DNA of 64,000 bases from Massilia sp. NR 4-1 (GCF_001191005.1 NZ_CP012201.1:3348001-3412000), one strand, 5' to 3'. Shown: positions 24,505-33,289, numbered from the stretch's first letter. Made by a program: numbers and translations. The notes: generated from the letters alone by a model not told the origin.

Positions 24505-25719
24505 TCAGGACAGCGCCGCCACCAGGGCCGCATCCGCCACCTGCTGCGGCCGGATGCGGATCAGATTGCGGTACAGCGGCGGCAGGCGGCTGCACAGCGC
24601 ATGCAGCTCTTCCTCCGGCATGCCCGGCAACACGTACTGGAATTGCGCCGGATTCGACTCCGGCAGCGCACCTTCCATGGTCGAACCGTAAGCGCCCAGG
24701 TTCATGAAACTGAGCGCGCTTTCGTCCGGTCCAAGCGCAAAGACAAAGGTGCCATCCTTGGGGTGGCCCAGATACTGCCGCACCTCGATCTGGGTGGCCG
24801 CGTCGGCCCCTTCCATCAGCTTGTAGCGCAGCTGGGCGTAAGCGCGCGTCGCCTCCATGAAGGCGGTGCGGATGCCGGAAGCATTCTGCCGGCCGTGCGT
24901 GCACAGCAGCAGATTGCCGAAGGCATCGAGCAAGGCCACGGCATCGCCCTTGCCGCCCTGCGCCTTGTCGCGTGCCATCGCCTGCAGCAGATACGGCGCC
25001 AGGCCGGCATCGGGCCGCTGCGGCGTGCCACGATAGGTCAGCGCATCGGGACAGGCCCGCTTTAGGGCGCGCACGATGGCGTGCTCCGCCGGCAGCGTGG
25101 CCGGGTCTTTCAGCGCGCTGCCTGGCGGATCGATATTGAACAGGTCCATCACCCCGGCCGACGTGGCCTCGAACACCAGCGAGCACAGAGCCTGGGTCGG
25201 CTCGGCAATCGTCTTGCCGATGAAGAAGGACTTGGGCGCGGCACCCGCGCCGCGCCGTGCATAGGACGAGCTGCCCAGCACGGCGGGATAGGCAAACGTC
25301 GCTTCCGCCTGCCGCTGCAAGGGCTGCGGCAGCGAGGGGAAGAAAGCGCTGCCGTTGTAATTGATGCCGGCCTTGGTGTCCGGCGCGGCCGCCACCACAT
25401 TGAAACCGGCCGACAGGATCGCGCCGCTGCACATAGCGCAAGGGTCGAGCGAGGTGACGATGGTGATCTCGTGCGGCGGCGGCAGCTCCCGGCCCTTGGC
25501 GCGCTCGGCGTAGTACCAGTCGATCAACTGGCGTTCGCCGTGCGCGGTCGGGTCGAAGATCAGGCCATGGCGGATGACGTTGTTATGCAGCGACTTCAGC
25601 ACGGTGCCGAACTGGTCGAGCATGACGCCCCCGACACCGAAAGTGCCTTGGGTTTTCGCTGCAATGGCTTCGGATGCCGCAACGGCGACCGCAGCCTGAA
25701 CGTCGATGGTCTTTTTCAC
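24505..25719 (-). CDS. Two-part nucleoside/nucleobase deaminase-like protein with unknown C-terminal domain
   Basis: A 404-residue protein. Residues about 1-120 have the cytidine-deaminase fold signatures of the guanine/tRNA-adenosine/cytosine deaminase branch: H60-G-E62 (zinc ligand and proton shuttle) and TSLDPCAMCSGAIL (C94 and C97). The other 280 residues are not a deaminase domain that I recognise; they contain KSFFIGKTIAEPTQALCSLV, then LLDAFGNLLLCTHGRQNASG and FALGPDESALSFMNLGAYGS. Family members with the simple fold are about 150-190 residues, so this is more than double. The start overlaps the cdd stop as ATGA, making it the last gene of the deo operon. A role in deaminating a base or nucleoside released by the operon is likely; the substrate is unknown. 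Confidence 0.75.
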   Translation of the reverse strand: MKKTIDVQAAVAVAASEAIAAKTQGTFGVGGVMLDQFGTVLKSLHNNVIRHGLIFDPTAHGERQLIDWYYAERAKGRELPPPHEITIVTSLDPCAMCSGAILSAGFNVVAAAPDTKAGINYNGSAFFPSLPQPLQRQAEATFAYPAVLGSSSYARRGAGAAPKSFFIGKTIAEPTQALCSLVFEATSAGVMDLFNIDPPGSALKDPATLPAEHAIVRALKRACPDALTYRGTPQRPDAGLAPYLLQAMARDKAQGGKGDAVALLDAFGNLLLCTHGRQNASGIRTAFMEATRAYAQLRYKLMEGADAATQIEVRQYLGHPKDGTFVFALGPDESALSFMNLGAYGSTMEGALPESNPAQFQYVLPGMPEEELHALCSRLPPLYRNLIRIRPQQVADAALVAALS

Positions 25720-26123
25720 TTTTTCTTCAGGTCGGCGCCGCCGAAAGCGTTCGGCAGCTGGGCTGCCGCCGTGGTTTCGAACACATCGCCCTTCAGATTG
25801 CTGAGCACCACCGGCAGCTCATTGCCGCCCAGCTCCAGGATCACCTGGCGGCAGGCGCCGCAAGGCGCGATCGGACCATCGGTCTCGCCGACCACCGCCA
25901 GCTTGTCGAAATCGCCCTGCTTGTAGCCTTGGGCGAAAGCGCTGAAGAAGGCGGTGCGCTCGGCGCAGTTGCACAGGCCATAGGAAGCGTTTTCCACATT
26001 ACAGCCGTGGAAGATCTTGCCGTCGCTGCACAGCAGGGCCGCGCCCACCTTGAAGTTGGAGTAAGGGGTGTAAGCCTTCAGGCGCGCGGCCTTGGCTTCT
26101 TCGATCAATTTGTCGTTATTCAT
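25716..26123 (-). CDS. cdd: Cytidine deaminase
   Basis: A 135-residue homotetramer-type cytidine deaminase converting cytidine and deoxycytidine to uridine and deoxyuridine. Zinc-site motifs are CNVENASYGLCNCAERTAFF (first cysteine ligand region and catalytic CAE) and APCGACRQVI (second and third cysteines). Length and start (MNNDKLIEEAKAARLKAYTP) match the small bacterial enzymes. It lies 54 bp after deoA, across a GC-rich hairpin, and its stop overlaps the deaminase gene at 25719. It prepares cytosine nucleosides for phosphorolysis. Confidence 0.96.
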   Translation of the reverse strand: MNNDKLIEEAKAARLKAYTPYSNFKVGAALLCSDGKIFHGCNVENASYGLCNCAERTAFFSAFAQGYKQGDFDKLAVVGETDGPIAPCGACRQVILELGGNELPVVLSNLKGDVFETTAAAQLPNAFGGADLKKK

Positions 26124-26145
26124 GCTTTACCTTTCTTGCAGTGGC

Positions 26146-26162
26146 GGGGGCCGGAAGCCCCC
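26146..26162 (-). other. Intercistronic hairpin, deoA-cdd gap
   Basis: GGGGGC and GCCCCC form a perfect 6-bp stem with a five-base loop in the 54-bp gap between deoA and cdd. No run of T follows, so it is not a standard terminator. It may block 3' exonucleases and give the operon's parts different mRNA stabilities. Confidence 0.5.
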
Positions 26163-26177
26163 ACCTTCCAATGCCGC

Positions 26178-27500
26178 TTATGGACGGATGGTGCGGTAGA
26201 CGATAGGGTTGGCGGCTGGCGCGGCGTCGGCGATCTCATACGCGGCCTGCACTTCGCGCACGGCCTGTTCGGCGGCGGCCTGGGTGCGGGCATGCACGGT
26301 GGCCATCGGCTGGCCGGCTTGCAGCGGCTGGCCCAGTTCCACCAGGTCGGTCAGGCCGACGGCGAAGTCGATGGCGTCGCTCGGACGGCGGCGGCCACCG
26401 CCCAGCGCAACCACGGCCAGACCCAGGCCACGGCAATCGGTCTTGGCGGCGAAGCCTGCGCGCGGCGCCGGCACCGGCAGCACGATTGGCGCTTTTTCCA
26501 GATGCTTGTCCATGTTTTCCACCAGGTCGGCTGGGCCACCCAGGCCCGTCACCATGCGCGCGAAGCGCTCGGCGGCGGCGCCGGAATCGAGAGCCGCCTG
26601 CAGCTTGGCGCGCGCATCGGCTTCGTTGGCAGCCAGCTTGCCCATCACCAGCATTTCGGCGCACAGGGCCATGGTGACTTCGTGCAGGCGGGCCGGACGG
26701 AATTTGCCGGTCAGGTAGTCGATCGCGCCGCGCACTTCGACCGCGTTGCCGGCCCATGGTGAGAGCGATTCGTTCATATCGGTCAACAGGGCCGAAGTCA
26801 GCGTGCCGGCGCCATTGCCGACCTTGACGATGCTCTCCGCCAGTTCCACCGATTTTTCATAGGTCGGCATGAAAGCGCCGCTGCCCGCTTTCACATCCAT
26901 CGCCAGCACGTCCAGGCCGGCCGCCAGTTTCTTGGACAGGATGGAGCCGGTGATCATGGCCACCGATTCCACCGTCGCGGTGACGTCGCGGATCGAGTAG
27001 AAGCGCTTGTCGGACGGCGCCAGCGAAGCGGTCTGGCCGATGATGGCCACGCCCACGTCCTGCACCACTTTGCGGAACAAGGCGTTGTCCGGCACGGTGC
27101 AGTAGCCGGGGATGGAATCGAATTTATCCAGGGTGCCGCCGGTGTGGCCCAGGCCACGGCCGGAGATCATCGGCACGAAGCCGCCGCAGGCCGCGATCAT
27201 CGGGCCGAGCATCAGGGACACCACATCGCCCACGCCGCCGGTGGAGTGCTTGTCCATTACCGGACCTGGCAGGTTCAGTGATTTCCAGTCCAGCACTTCG
27301 CCGGAGTCGCGCATGGCCAGGGTGAAGGCCACGCGTTCATCCATGTTCATATCGTTGAAGAAGACCGCCATCGCCAGCGCGGCGATCTGGCCTTCGCTGA
27401 CGCTGCCATCGGTGATGCCGCGCACGAAAAATTGAATCTCTTCGGCGCTCATTACGCCGCCATCGCGCTTCTTGCGGATGATTTCCTGGGTCAGAAACAT
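26178..27500 (-). CDS. deoA: Thymidine phosphorylase
   Basis: A 440-residue enzyme, the same length as the E. coli protein, that splits thymidine and deoxyuridine with phosphate to the base and 2-deoxyribose 1-phosphate. Signature regions are DKHSTGGVGDVVSLMLGPMI (phosphate and pyrimidine binding) and ISGRGLGHTGGTLDKFDSIP. SIRDVTATVESVAMITGSIL and DVKAGSGAFMPT follow. The start at 27500 (MFLTQEIIRKKRDGGVMSAE) is well conserved in the family. Its free uracil and thymine could go to the PreTA pathway at 5.8-16.7 kb, and its sugar phosphate to DeoB. Confidence 0.97.
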   Translation of the reverse strand: MFLTQEIIRKKRDGGVMSAEEIQFFVRGITDGSVSEGQIAALAMAVFFNDMNMDERVAFTLAMRDSGEVLDWKSLNLPGPVMDKHSTGGVGDVVSLMLGPMIAACGGFVPMISGRGLGHTGGTLDKFDSIPGYCTVPDNALFRKVVQDVGVAIIGQTASLAPSDKRFYSIRDVTATVESVAMITGSILSKKLAAGLDVLAMDVKAGSGAFMPTYEKSVELAESIVKVGNGAGTLTSALLTDMNESLSPWAGNAVEVRGAIDYLTGKFRPARLHEVTMALCAEMLVMGKLAANEADARAKLQAALDSGAAAERFARMVTGLGGPADLVENMDKHLEKAPIVLPVPAPRAGFAAKTDCRGLGLAVVALGGGRRRPSDAIDFAVGLTDLVELGQPLQAGQPMATVHARTQAAAEQAVREVQAAYEIADAAPAANPIVYRTIRP

Positions 27501-27528
27501 ATTTACTCTCTTGTGTTGAAAGGTACTT

Positions 27529-27560
27529 GGGCCGCAGCCCGGTTTCCCGGACTGCGGCCC
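27529..27560 (-). other. Intercistronic hairpin, aldehyde dehydrogenase-deoA gap
   Basis: A stem of nine pairs, one C-A mismatch and four more pairs closes a four-base loop, within the 86-bp gap before deoA. The strong GC stem is not followed by a T-run on the transcribed strand, so it is more likely an mRNA processing or stability element than a terminator. Confidence 0.55.
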
Positions 27561-27586
27561 CTTGGATCAACGGATTGTGTTAAGAC

Positions 27587-29971
27587 TTATACGCCGTATG
27601 GAATCCAGATATTTTTCACTTGCGACGCATGCGCCAGCACGGCACGGCCACCCGCTTGCGCGGTGCTGTACCAGTCGCGGCCTTTGGCGCCACCGGTCCA
27701 GGTGCGCTTCAGCGAAGCGGCCGACAGGCGTTCCACTTCGGCGCAGCCTTCGGCCGAACCGTCATGGCGCCAGACCGCGTCCACGTCGGCGTGCGAAGCC
27801 AGGGTGCGCGCCAGCTCGTCGGCGCTACCAGTGACGATGTTCACCACGCCACCCGGCAGGTCCGACGTGTCGAAGACCTGGTACAGATCGGTGGCCGACA
27901 GCGGATGCGCCTCCGAAGGCACAACCACCACGCGGTTGCCCACGGCGATGGCCGGAGCGACCAGGGAGATCAGGCCGAGCAGCGGGTTCTCGTTCGGGCA
28001 GACCACGCCGATCACGCCGATGGCTTCGTTCAGGGCCACGGTAATGCCGTGCATCGGCGGCTGGTGCGCCAGGCCGTCGTATTTGTCGGCCCATGCGGCC
28101 CAGTAGAACAGGCGCTCGATGGAAGCCTGCACTTCCTTCTCGGGATTCTTGGCGCCGGTCATGGCGCCGATGCGGGCCGCGAATTCCTCGCCGCGCGCGG
28201 CCAGGTTTTCGGCGATGTAGTACAGCACCTGGGCGCGGTTATGCGCGGTGGCCTTGGTCCAGCCGGCGGCCTTGTGGGCGGCTTCCACGGCGTTGCGGAT
28301 GTCCTTGCGGTTGCCCTCGCCCACTTCGGCGATGAACTTGCCGTCAGCGCCATGCACGGCGCGGCTATAGGCGCCGTCAGGGCGGGCCTGCTTGCCGCCG
28401 ATGTACAGCTTGGCGGTGCGGTCGATGGCGAATGGGTCGGCGGAAGCGGCAGGAGCGGCTTTGGCTTTGGACTTCTCCACCACCGGTGCGGCGGGGCGCG
28501 CATCTTCCGACACCGGCACCAGGTATTCGTACATGCCTTCGCGGCCGCCTTCGCGGCCATAGCCGGATTCGCGGTAGCCGCCGAAGCCGCAAGCGGCGTC
28601 GAACTGGTTGGCGGTATTGATCCACACCACGCCAGCCTTGATCTGCGGCGCCACGTCGAGCGCGAGCGAAATGTTTTCGGTCCACACGCAGGAAGCCAGG
28701 CCGTACACGGTGTTGTTCGCCAGTTGCACCGCTTCGGCCGGGGTACGGAAGCTCATCGCCACCAGCACGGGGCCGAAGATTTCGGCTTGCGACACGGCGG
28801 CGGCGGTCGATGCGCCGGTGATCAGGGTGGGCGGGAACCAGGAACCGTCGGCCGGGATTTCGCAGCCGGCAGGCTGGTACACGGTGCAGCCTTCGGCGCG
28901 CGCCGAATCCACCAGGGCGGCGATGCGCTGGCGCTGGACCGGATCGACCAGGGCGCCGATATCCATCGATTTATCCAGCGGCGAGCCGAGGCGCAGATGG
29001 TCCATGCGGGCGCGCAGCTTGGCCAGGAAGCGCTGTTCCACCGATTCCTGCACCAGCAGGCGCGAACCGGCGCAGCAGACCTGGCCCTGGTTGAACCAGA
29101 TCGAATCGACCAGGCCTTCGACGGCGGCGTCCAGATCGGCGTCCTCGAACACGATGAAGGGCGATTTGCCGCCCAGTTCCAGCGACAGCTTCTTGCCGCT
29201 GCCAGCGGTGGCTTCGCGGATCAGGCGGCCCACTTCGGTGGAGCCGGTAAAGGCCAGCTTGTCGATGCCTTCATGCTTGACGATGGCTTCGCCCACGCGG
29301 CCATCGCCGGTGACGATATTCACCACGCCGGCCGGCACGCCAGCCTGCACGCAGATCTCGGCGAACAGCATGGCGGTCAGCGAAGTGAATTCGGCCGGTT
29401 TGAAGACCACGGTATTGCCCGCGGCCAGGGCCGGCGCAATTTTCCACGCCAGCATCAGCAGCGGGAAGTTCCACGGCACGATCTGGCCCACCACGCCCAC
29501 CGCACGGTGGCCGGCGAATTCCTCGTCCTGCAGCTGGGCCCAGCCAGCGTGGTAGTAGAAATGGCGCGCCACCAGCGGCAGGTCGGCGTCACGGGTTTCG
29601 CGGATGGTCTTGCCGTTGTCCAGGGTTTCCAGCACGGCGAACAGGCGCGCATGCTTTTGCATCAGGCGGGCGATGGCGTACAGCACGCGTGCGCGGCCAT
29701 GGCCGCCCAGCGCCTGCCAGCCCGGCTGGGCGCGGCGCGCGGCTTGCACGGCGCGTTCCACGTCGTCGCTCGTGGCCTGGGTCAGTTCGGCCAGCGGCTT
29801 GCCGTCGGCCGGGTTGGTGGAGGCGAACAGCTCGCCCGGCTCGCTCCAGGTATTGTCGATGAACAGGCCGAATGTGCGGGAACGCTGTTCCAGCCAGGCT
29901 TGCGCTTCTTTCGTGCCTTCTGGTGCTGGGCCGTAGTCCATGGTCTTGAGAATCTCGTTAATAGTTGGCAT
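27587..29971 (-). CDS. Tandem-domain aldehyde dehydrogenase (ALDH16-like)
   Basis: A 794-residue protein with two aldehyde dehydrogenase domains. Domain 1 (about residues 20-490) is complete: GQIVPWNFPLLMLAWKIAPA, the general-base glutamate in SLELGGKSPF (E265) and the catalytic cysteine in NQGQVCCAGSR (C299). A Pro/Ala/Lys linker follows (about 495-515). Domain 2 (about 520-794) keeps the NAD-binding half (AIGVIGVVCPNENPLLGLIS) but is shortened and lacks a catalytic-cysteine motif. This is the ALDH16 architecture. It lies 15 bp after deoC, so acetaldehyde released by DeoC is its likely substrate, giving acetate. This is inferred from operon position. Confidence 0.88.
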   Translation of the reverse strand: MPTINEILKTMDYGPAPEGTKEAQAWLEQRSRTFGLFIDNTWSEPGELFASTNPADGKPLAELTQATSDDVERAVQAARRAQPGWQALGGHGRARVLYAIARLMQKHARLFAVLETLDNGKTIRETRDADLPLVARHFYYHAGWAQLQDEEFAGHRAVGVVGQIVPWNFPLLMLAWKIAPALAAGNTVVFKPAEFTSLTAMLFAEICVQAGVPAGVVNIVTGDGRVGEAIVKHEGIDKLAFTGSTEVGRLIREATAGSGKKLSLELGGKSPFIVFEDADLDAAVEGLVDSIWFNQGQVCCAGSRLLVQESVEQRFLAKLRARMDHLRLGSPLDKSMDIGALVDPVQRQRIAALVDSARAEGCTVYQPAGCEIPADGSWFPPTLITGASTAAAVSQAEIFGPVLVAMSFRTPAEAVQLANNTVYGLASCVWTENISLALDVAPQIKAGVVWINTANQFDAACGFGGYRESGYGREGGREGMYEYLVPVSEDARPAAPVVEKSKAKAAPAASADPFAIDRTAKLYIGGKQARPDGAYSRAVHGADGKFIAEVGEGNRKDIRNAVEAAHKAAGWTKATAHNRAQVLYYIAENLAARGEEFAARIGAMTGAKNPEKEVQASIERLFYWAAWADKYDGLAHQPPMHGITVALNEAIGVIGVVCPNENPLLGLISLVAPAIAVGNRVVVVPSEAHPLSATDLYQVFDTSDLPGGVVNIVTGSADELARTLASHADVDAVWRHDGSAEGCAEVERLSAASLKRTWTGGAKGRDWYSTAQAGGRAVLAHASQVKNIWIPYGV

Positions 29972-29986
29972 GACGAATCCGTATTC

Positions 29987-30949
29987 TTAGGGTTGCGCGT
30001 GGCGATGGGCGGCCGAGTAGTTGCCGGTGACGTAGTGTTCGAGCTGGCGCTCGATATCGGTCAGCAGGCTCGATGCACCGATGCGGAACAGATGCGGTTC
30101 CAGCCATTCATTGCCCAGCTCTTCCTTCATCACGGTCAGGTATTGCAGCGCCGATTTGGCGGTGCTCACGCCGCCGGCCGGCTTGTAGCCGACCATGAAG
30201 CCGGTCTGCTCGTAGTATTCGCGGATGGCGCGCACCATCACCAGCGACACCGGAATGGTGGCGTTCACGCCTTCCTTGCCGGTCGAGGTCTTGATGAAAT
30301 CGGCGCCGGCCATCATGCAGACCCACGACGCTTTCGCCACGTTTTCCAGCGTGACCAGATCGCCGGTCGCCAGGATCGCCTTCACGTGCGCTTCGCCGCA
30401 AGCCTTGCGGTAAGCCAGCATCTCGTCGTACAGGGCTTGCCAGTTGCCGGTCAGGACGTGCTGGCGGGTGATCACGATGTCGATCTCGGATGCGCCGGCG
30501 GCCACGCTCAGTTCGATCTCGCGCACCTTGGTTTCCATGCTGCTCAGGCCAGCCGGGAAGGCGGTGGAGACAGCGGCGATCGGCAGGCGGCCCTGCAGCA
30601 CCGGCACCGCGTGCTGGATCATCTCGTGATAGACGCAGACCGCGCCCGTGGTCAGGTTCAGATCCTGCACGCCCAGCGCGTCCACCAGGTCGGCGCGCAG
30701 CGGACGCATGGCCTTGCGGCACAGGCGCTCGACGCGGCCCGGCGTGTCGTCGCCGGCCAGGGTGGTCAGGTCGATCACGCTGATGGCTTTCAGCAGCCAG
30801 GCAGCCTGGTATTCCTTCTTGACGCTGCGGCGATTCGCCAGACTGGCGGCGCGGCGGTCGGCGGCGGCCTTGTTGACGTGGATGTGGTTCAGCCAGCCGA
30901 GATCGAGGCCGACTGCCTCGTTACGCTTGAAGTCGGGGGAGATGCTCAT
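29987..30949 (-). CDS. deoC: Deoxyribose-phosphate aldolase
   Basis: A 320-residue class I aldolase that splits 2-deoxyribose 5-phosphate into glyceraldehyde 3-phosphate and acetaldehyde. The Schiff-base lysine lies in GADFIKTSTGKEG and the second catalytic lysine in VGYKPAGGVSTAK. Opening aspartate block: ISVIDLTTLAGDDTPGRV. It is about 60 residues longer than E. coli DeoC, mainly at the N-terminus (SISPDFKRNEAVGLDLGWLN), as in the eukaryote-like DeoC group. The start at 30949 overlaps the deoB stop as ATGA. Confidence 0.95.
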   Translation of the reverse strand: MSISPDFKRNEAVGLDLGWLNHIHVNKAAADRRAASLANRRSVKKEYQAAWLLKAISVIDLTTLAGDDTPGRVERLCRKAMRPLRADLVDALGVQDLNLTTGAVCVYHEMIQHAVPVLQGRLPIAAVSTAFPAGLSSMETKVREIELSVAAGASEIDIVITRQHVLTGNWQALYDEMLAYRKACGEAHVKAILATGDLVTLENVAKASWVCMMAGADFIKTSTGKEGVNATIPVSLVMVRAIREYYEQTGFMVGYKPAGGVSTAKSALQYLTVMKEELGNEWLEPHLFRIGASSLLTDIERQLEHYVTGNYSAAHRHAQP

Positions 30950-32139
30950 AAGAGGTTGGTTCCGTTTGCAAGTGGTTTCACGCCGAGGTGATTGGCGATA
31001 GTCTGGCCGATGTCGGAGAAGGTCTCGGAGATGCCGAGCGAGCGTTCCTTGACGCCGGGGCCGAAGAAGATCATCGGGATATGTTCGCGGGTGTGGTCGG
31101 AGCCGGGCGAAGTCGGATCGCAGCCATGGTCGGCGGTGATCACGCACAGATCGCCGTCCTGCAGCTTGGCGATGAATTCCGGCAGGCGCGCATCCATTTC
31201 GTGCAGGGCGTTCGAATAGCCCGCCACGTCGCGGCGGTGGCCGAAAGCCTGGTCGAAGTCGACGAAGTTGACGAAGGTCAGGGACTTGTCGCCCGCCTCG
31301 TCCTGCACTTTCAGCAGCGCGTCGAACAGGGCCATATTGTCCACGCCTTTGACCACGCGGCTCACGCCTTGCGCGGCGTAGATATCGCTGATCTTGCCGA
31401 GGGCGATCACCTCGCCGCCCGCGTCCTTGACATGGTCGAGCAGGGTCGGCGCCGGCGGCGGCACGGCGTAGTCGTGGCGGTTGGAGGTGCGCTTGTAATT
31501 GCTGTCGGCGCCGACGAAGGGGCGCGCGATCACGCGGCCGATGTTGTAAGGCTTGACCAGCTCATAGGCCTTCTCGCACATCTCGTACAGGCGCTCCAGG
31601 CCGAAGTGTTCTTCGTGGGCGGCGATCTGCAGGACCGAGTCGGCCGAGGTGTAGAGAATCGGCTTGCCGGTGGCGACATGCTCGTCGCCCAGGCGGTTGA
31701 TGATTTCGGTGCCGGAGGCATGGCAGTTGCCGAGGAAGCCCGGCACGCCGGTCAGCGCCTGCAGCTGGTCGGTCAGTTCGGCCGGGAAGGATGGCACGGT
31801 CTTGGGGAAGTAGCCCCAGTCGAACAGCACCGGCACGCCGGCGATTTCCCAGTGGCCGCTTTGCGTGTCCTTGCCGGTGGATTGTTCGCGCGCCGCGCCG
31901 TAAGCACCGGAGAAACCGTCGCGCTGATCGAAGCCGGCGGCCCATTCGCCGCAAGCGGTGTGGGCGGCGGCGGCCAGGCCCAGTTTTGCCATGGTCGGCA
32001 GCTGCATCGGCTGGCCGATCTTGGCGGCCCAGGCGGCGATATGGCCAAAGGTATTGGTTGCGCTGTCGCCGTATTTGTCGGCGTCCGGCGTTGCGCCGAG
32101 GCCGAAGGAGTCAAGCAAAAGGATAAAGGCGCGTGACAT
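30946..32139 (-). CDS. deoB: Phosphopentomutase
   Basis: A 397-residue manganese enzyme of the alkaline phosphatase superfamily that converts (deoxy)ribose 1-phosphate to the 5-phosphate. Metal-site motifs are LLLDSFGLGATPDADKYGD at the N-terminus, VDFDQAFGHRRDV, and ITADHGCDPTSPGSDHTREH near the end. The phosphoacceptor threonine is in GDSATNTFGHIA by comparison with the family. The start MSRAFILLL at 32139 is the natural one; upstream frame belongs to the gap with punA. It feeds DeoC with the products of PunA and DeoA. Confidence 0.96.
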   Translation of the reverse strand: MSRAFILLLDSFGLGATPDADKYGDSATNTFGHIAAWAAKIGQPMQLPTMAKLGLAAAAHTACGEWAAGFDQRDGFSGAYGAAREQSTGKDTQSGHWEIAGVPVLFDWGYFPKTVPSFPAELTDQLQALTGVPGFLGNCHASGTEIINRLGDEHVATGKPILYTSADSVLQIAAHEEHFGLERLYEMCEKAYELVKPYNIGRVIARPFVGADSNYKRTSNRHDYAVPPPAPTLLDHVKDAGGEVIALGKISDIYAAQGVSRVVKGVDNMALFDALLKVQDEAGDKSLTFVNFVDFDQAFGHRRDVAGYSNALHEMDARLPEFIAKLQDGDLCVITADHGCDPTSPGSDHTREHIPMIFFGPGVKERSLGISETFSDIGQTIANHLGVKPLANGTNLL

Positions 32140-32171
32140 GATAAGTCTCGATGAGGAAGGAATTCTTGGGT

Positions 32172-32221
32172 GCAGGCCGCACCGGCCTGCTCTGCACTGC
32201 CGGGGCGGTCCGCACCGCCCC
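32172..32221 (-). other. Two tandem GC-rich hairpins, punA-deoB gap
   Basis: Two perfect hairpins lie 11 bp apart in the 95-bp gap: GCAGGCC/GGCCTGC with loop GCACC (32172-32190), and GGGGCGGT/ACCGCCCC with loop CCGC (32202-32221). No T-run is present in either direction. Like the hairpins at 26146 and 27529 they mark a wide gap in the deo operon and probably affect mRNA processing or stability. Confidence 0.6.
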
Positions 32222-32234
32222 ACCGGACGGACGC

Positions 32235-33080
32235 TTAGGCTTTAGGCGCCGGCGTTTTCGCTACATTTTCGAGGAAGGCCAGGATCAGCTTGATCAGGCT
32301 TTCGGCGCCGATGGCGGCGTATTTCAGGGTCTGCTCGTGCGACAGCGGGAAAGGCGACAGGCCTTCGGCCAGATTGGTGATGACGGACACGCCCACCACT
32401 TTCAGGCCGCAATGGCGGGCCGGCACCACTTCCGGCACCACCGACATGCCGACCACGTCGGCGCCCAGGCGGCCGAAGGCGCGGATCTCGGCCGGGGTCT
32501 CGAAGTTCGGGCCTGGGTAGGCGATGTACACGCCTTCGTGCAGGGTCACACTTTTTTCGGCGGCGGTGGCTTGCAGCAGCTTGCGCAGCTCGGCGTCGTA
32601 GGCATTGGCCATGCTGAAGAAGCGCGGGCCGAAACGCTCGTCGTTCGGGCCGATCATCGGGGTGCCCGGCAGGAAGTTGATATGGTCGTTCAGCACCACC
32701 AGGGAACCGGCATCGACTTCGGTGCGCAGGGAACCGGCGGCATTGGTCACGAACAGCATTTCCACGCCCAGCAGCTTCAGGGTGCGCACGGCGGACGTCA
32801 TCACGCCCATGCCATAGCCTTCGTAGAAGTGGCCGCGGCCTTTCAAGCACACCACCTGCACACCGGACAGGGTGCCCATCACCAGCTGGCCTGCGTGGCC
32901 ATGCACGGTGCTGATCGGGAAACCTGGCAGCTCATCGAAACCGATGGCGACGGCATCCTGCATCTGCTCGGCCAGCACGCCCAGGCCGGAACCCAGCACC
33001 AGCGCGACGCGCGGCTGGAAGTTGGCGGGCATGCGCGAACGGACAATAGCGGCGGCCTGGAATGGGGAATTATTCAACAT
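32235..33080 (-). CDS. punA: Purine nucleoside phosphorylase (trimeric, inosine/guanosine type)
   Basis: A 281-residue phosphorylase that cleaves (deoxy)inosine and (deoxy)guanosine to base and sugar 1-phosphate. Motifs of the mammalian-like trimeric class are VALVLGSGLGVLAEQM, PGFPISTVHGHAGQLV, FVTNAAGSLRTEVDAGSLVV and GMSVVPEVVPARHCGLKV with VITNLAEG after it. The start at 33080 (MLNNSPFQ) is chosen because upstream in-frame codons are in the promoter region shared with psuK. It is the first gene of the deo operon. Released guanine and hypoxanthine would be substrates for GuaD and the XdhABC enzyme at the right end of the window. Confidence 0.93.
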   Translation of the reverse strand: MLNNSPFQAAAIVRSRMPANFQPRVALVLGSGLGVLAEQMQDAVAIGFDELPGFPISTVHGHAGQLVMGTLSGVQVVCLKGRGHFYEGYGMGVMTSAVRTLKLLGVEMLFVTNAAGSLRTEVDAGSLVVLNDHINFLPGTPMIGPNDERFGPRFFSMANAYDAELRKLLQATAAEKSVTLHEGVYIAYPGPNFETPAEIRAFGRLGADVVGMSVVPEVVPARHCGLKVVGVSVITNLAEGLSPFPLSHEQTLKYAAIGAESLIKLILAFLENVAKTPAPKA

Positions 33081-33227
33081 GGTTTCCTCGTCTTGGTATA
33101 GGTGAATTCGGTGATGCAGCGCGGGCCGCGATGGTCCGGTACGAGCGTACTGTATAGGGGCGTTTCGATGACAGGCGTAACTATGCATCATCCTCTATAT
33201 GTACGGCAAATACCATTTTTCTTCCCA

Positions 33228-33250
33228 ATTTATACGTGAATTATATAAAT
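33228..33250. promoter_or_regulatory. Inverted repeat between the deo and psu operons
   Basis: ATTTATA and TATAAAT form a perfect 7-bp inverted repeat with a nine-base spacer in the AT-rich middle of the 257-bp divergent promoter region. It could be an operator for the deo operon, or simply part of overlapping promoter -10 elements. The evidence is only symmetry and position. Confidence 0.3.
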
Positions 33251-33289
33251 GGGCGGCTATTATAGTTGATGATGGGCTTGCAGTCAGAT

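Noticed and set aside
27620..30991. A 1123-codon open frame antisense to the ALDH and deoC genes
   Set aside because: It is a shadow of GC-rich codon use. Its translation is low-complexity (His, Gln, Arg, Gly-rich) with no domain, while the other strand encodes clear aldehyde dehydrogenase and DeoC motifs.
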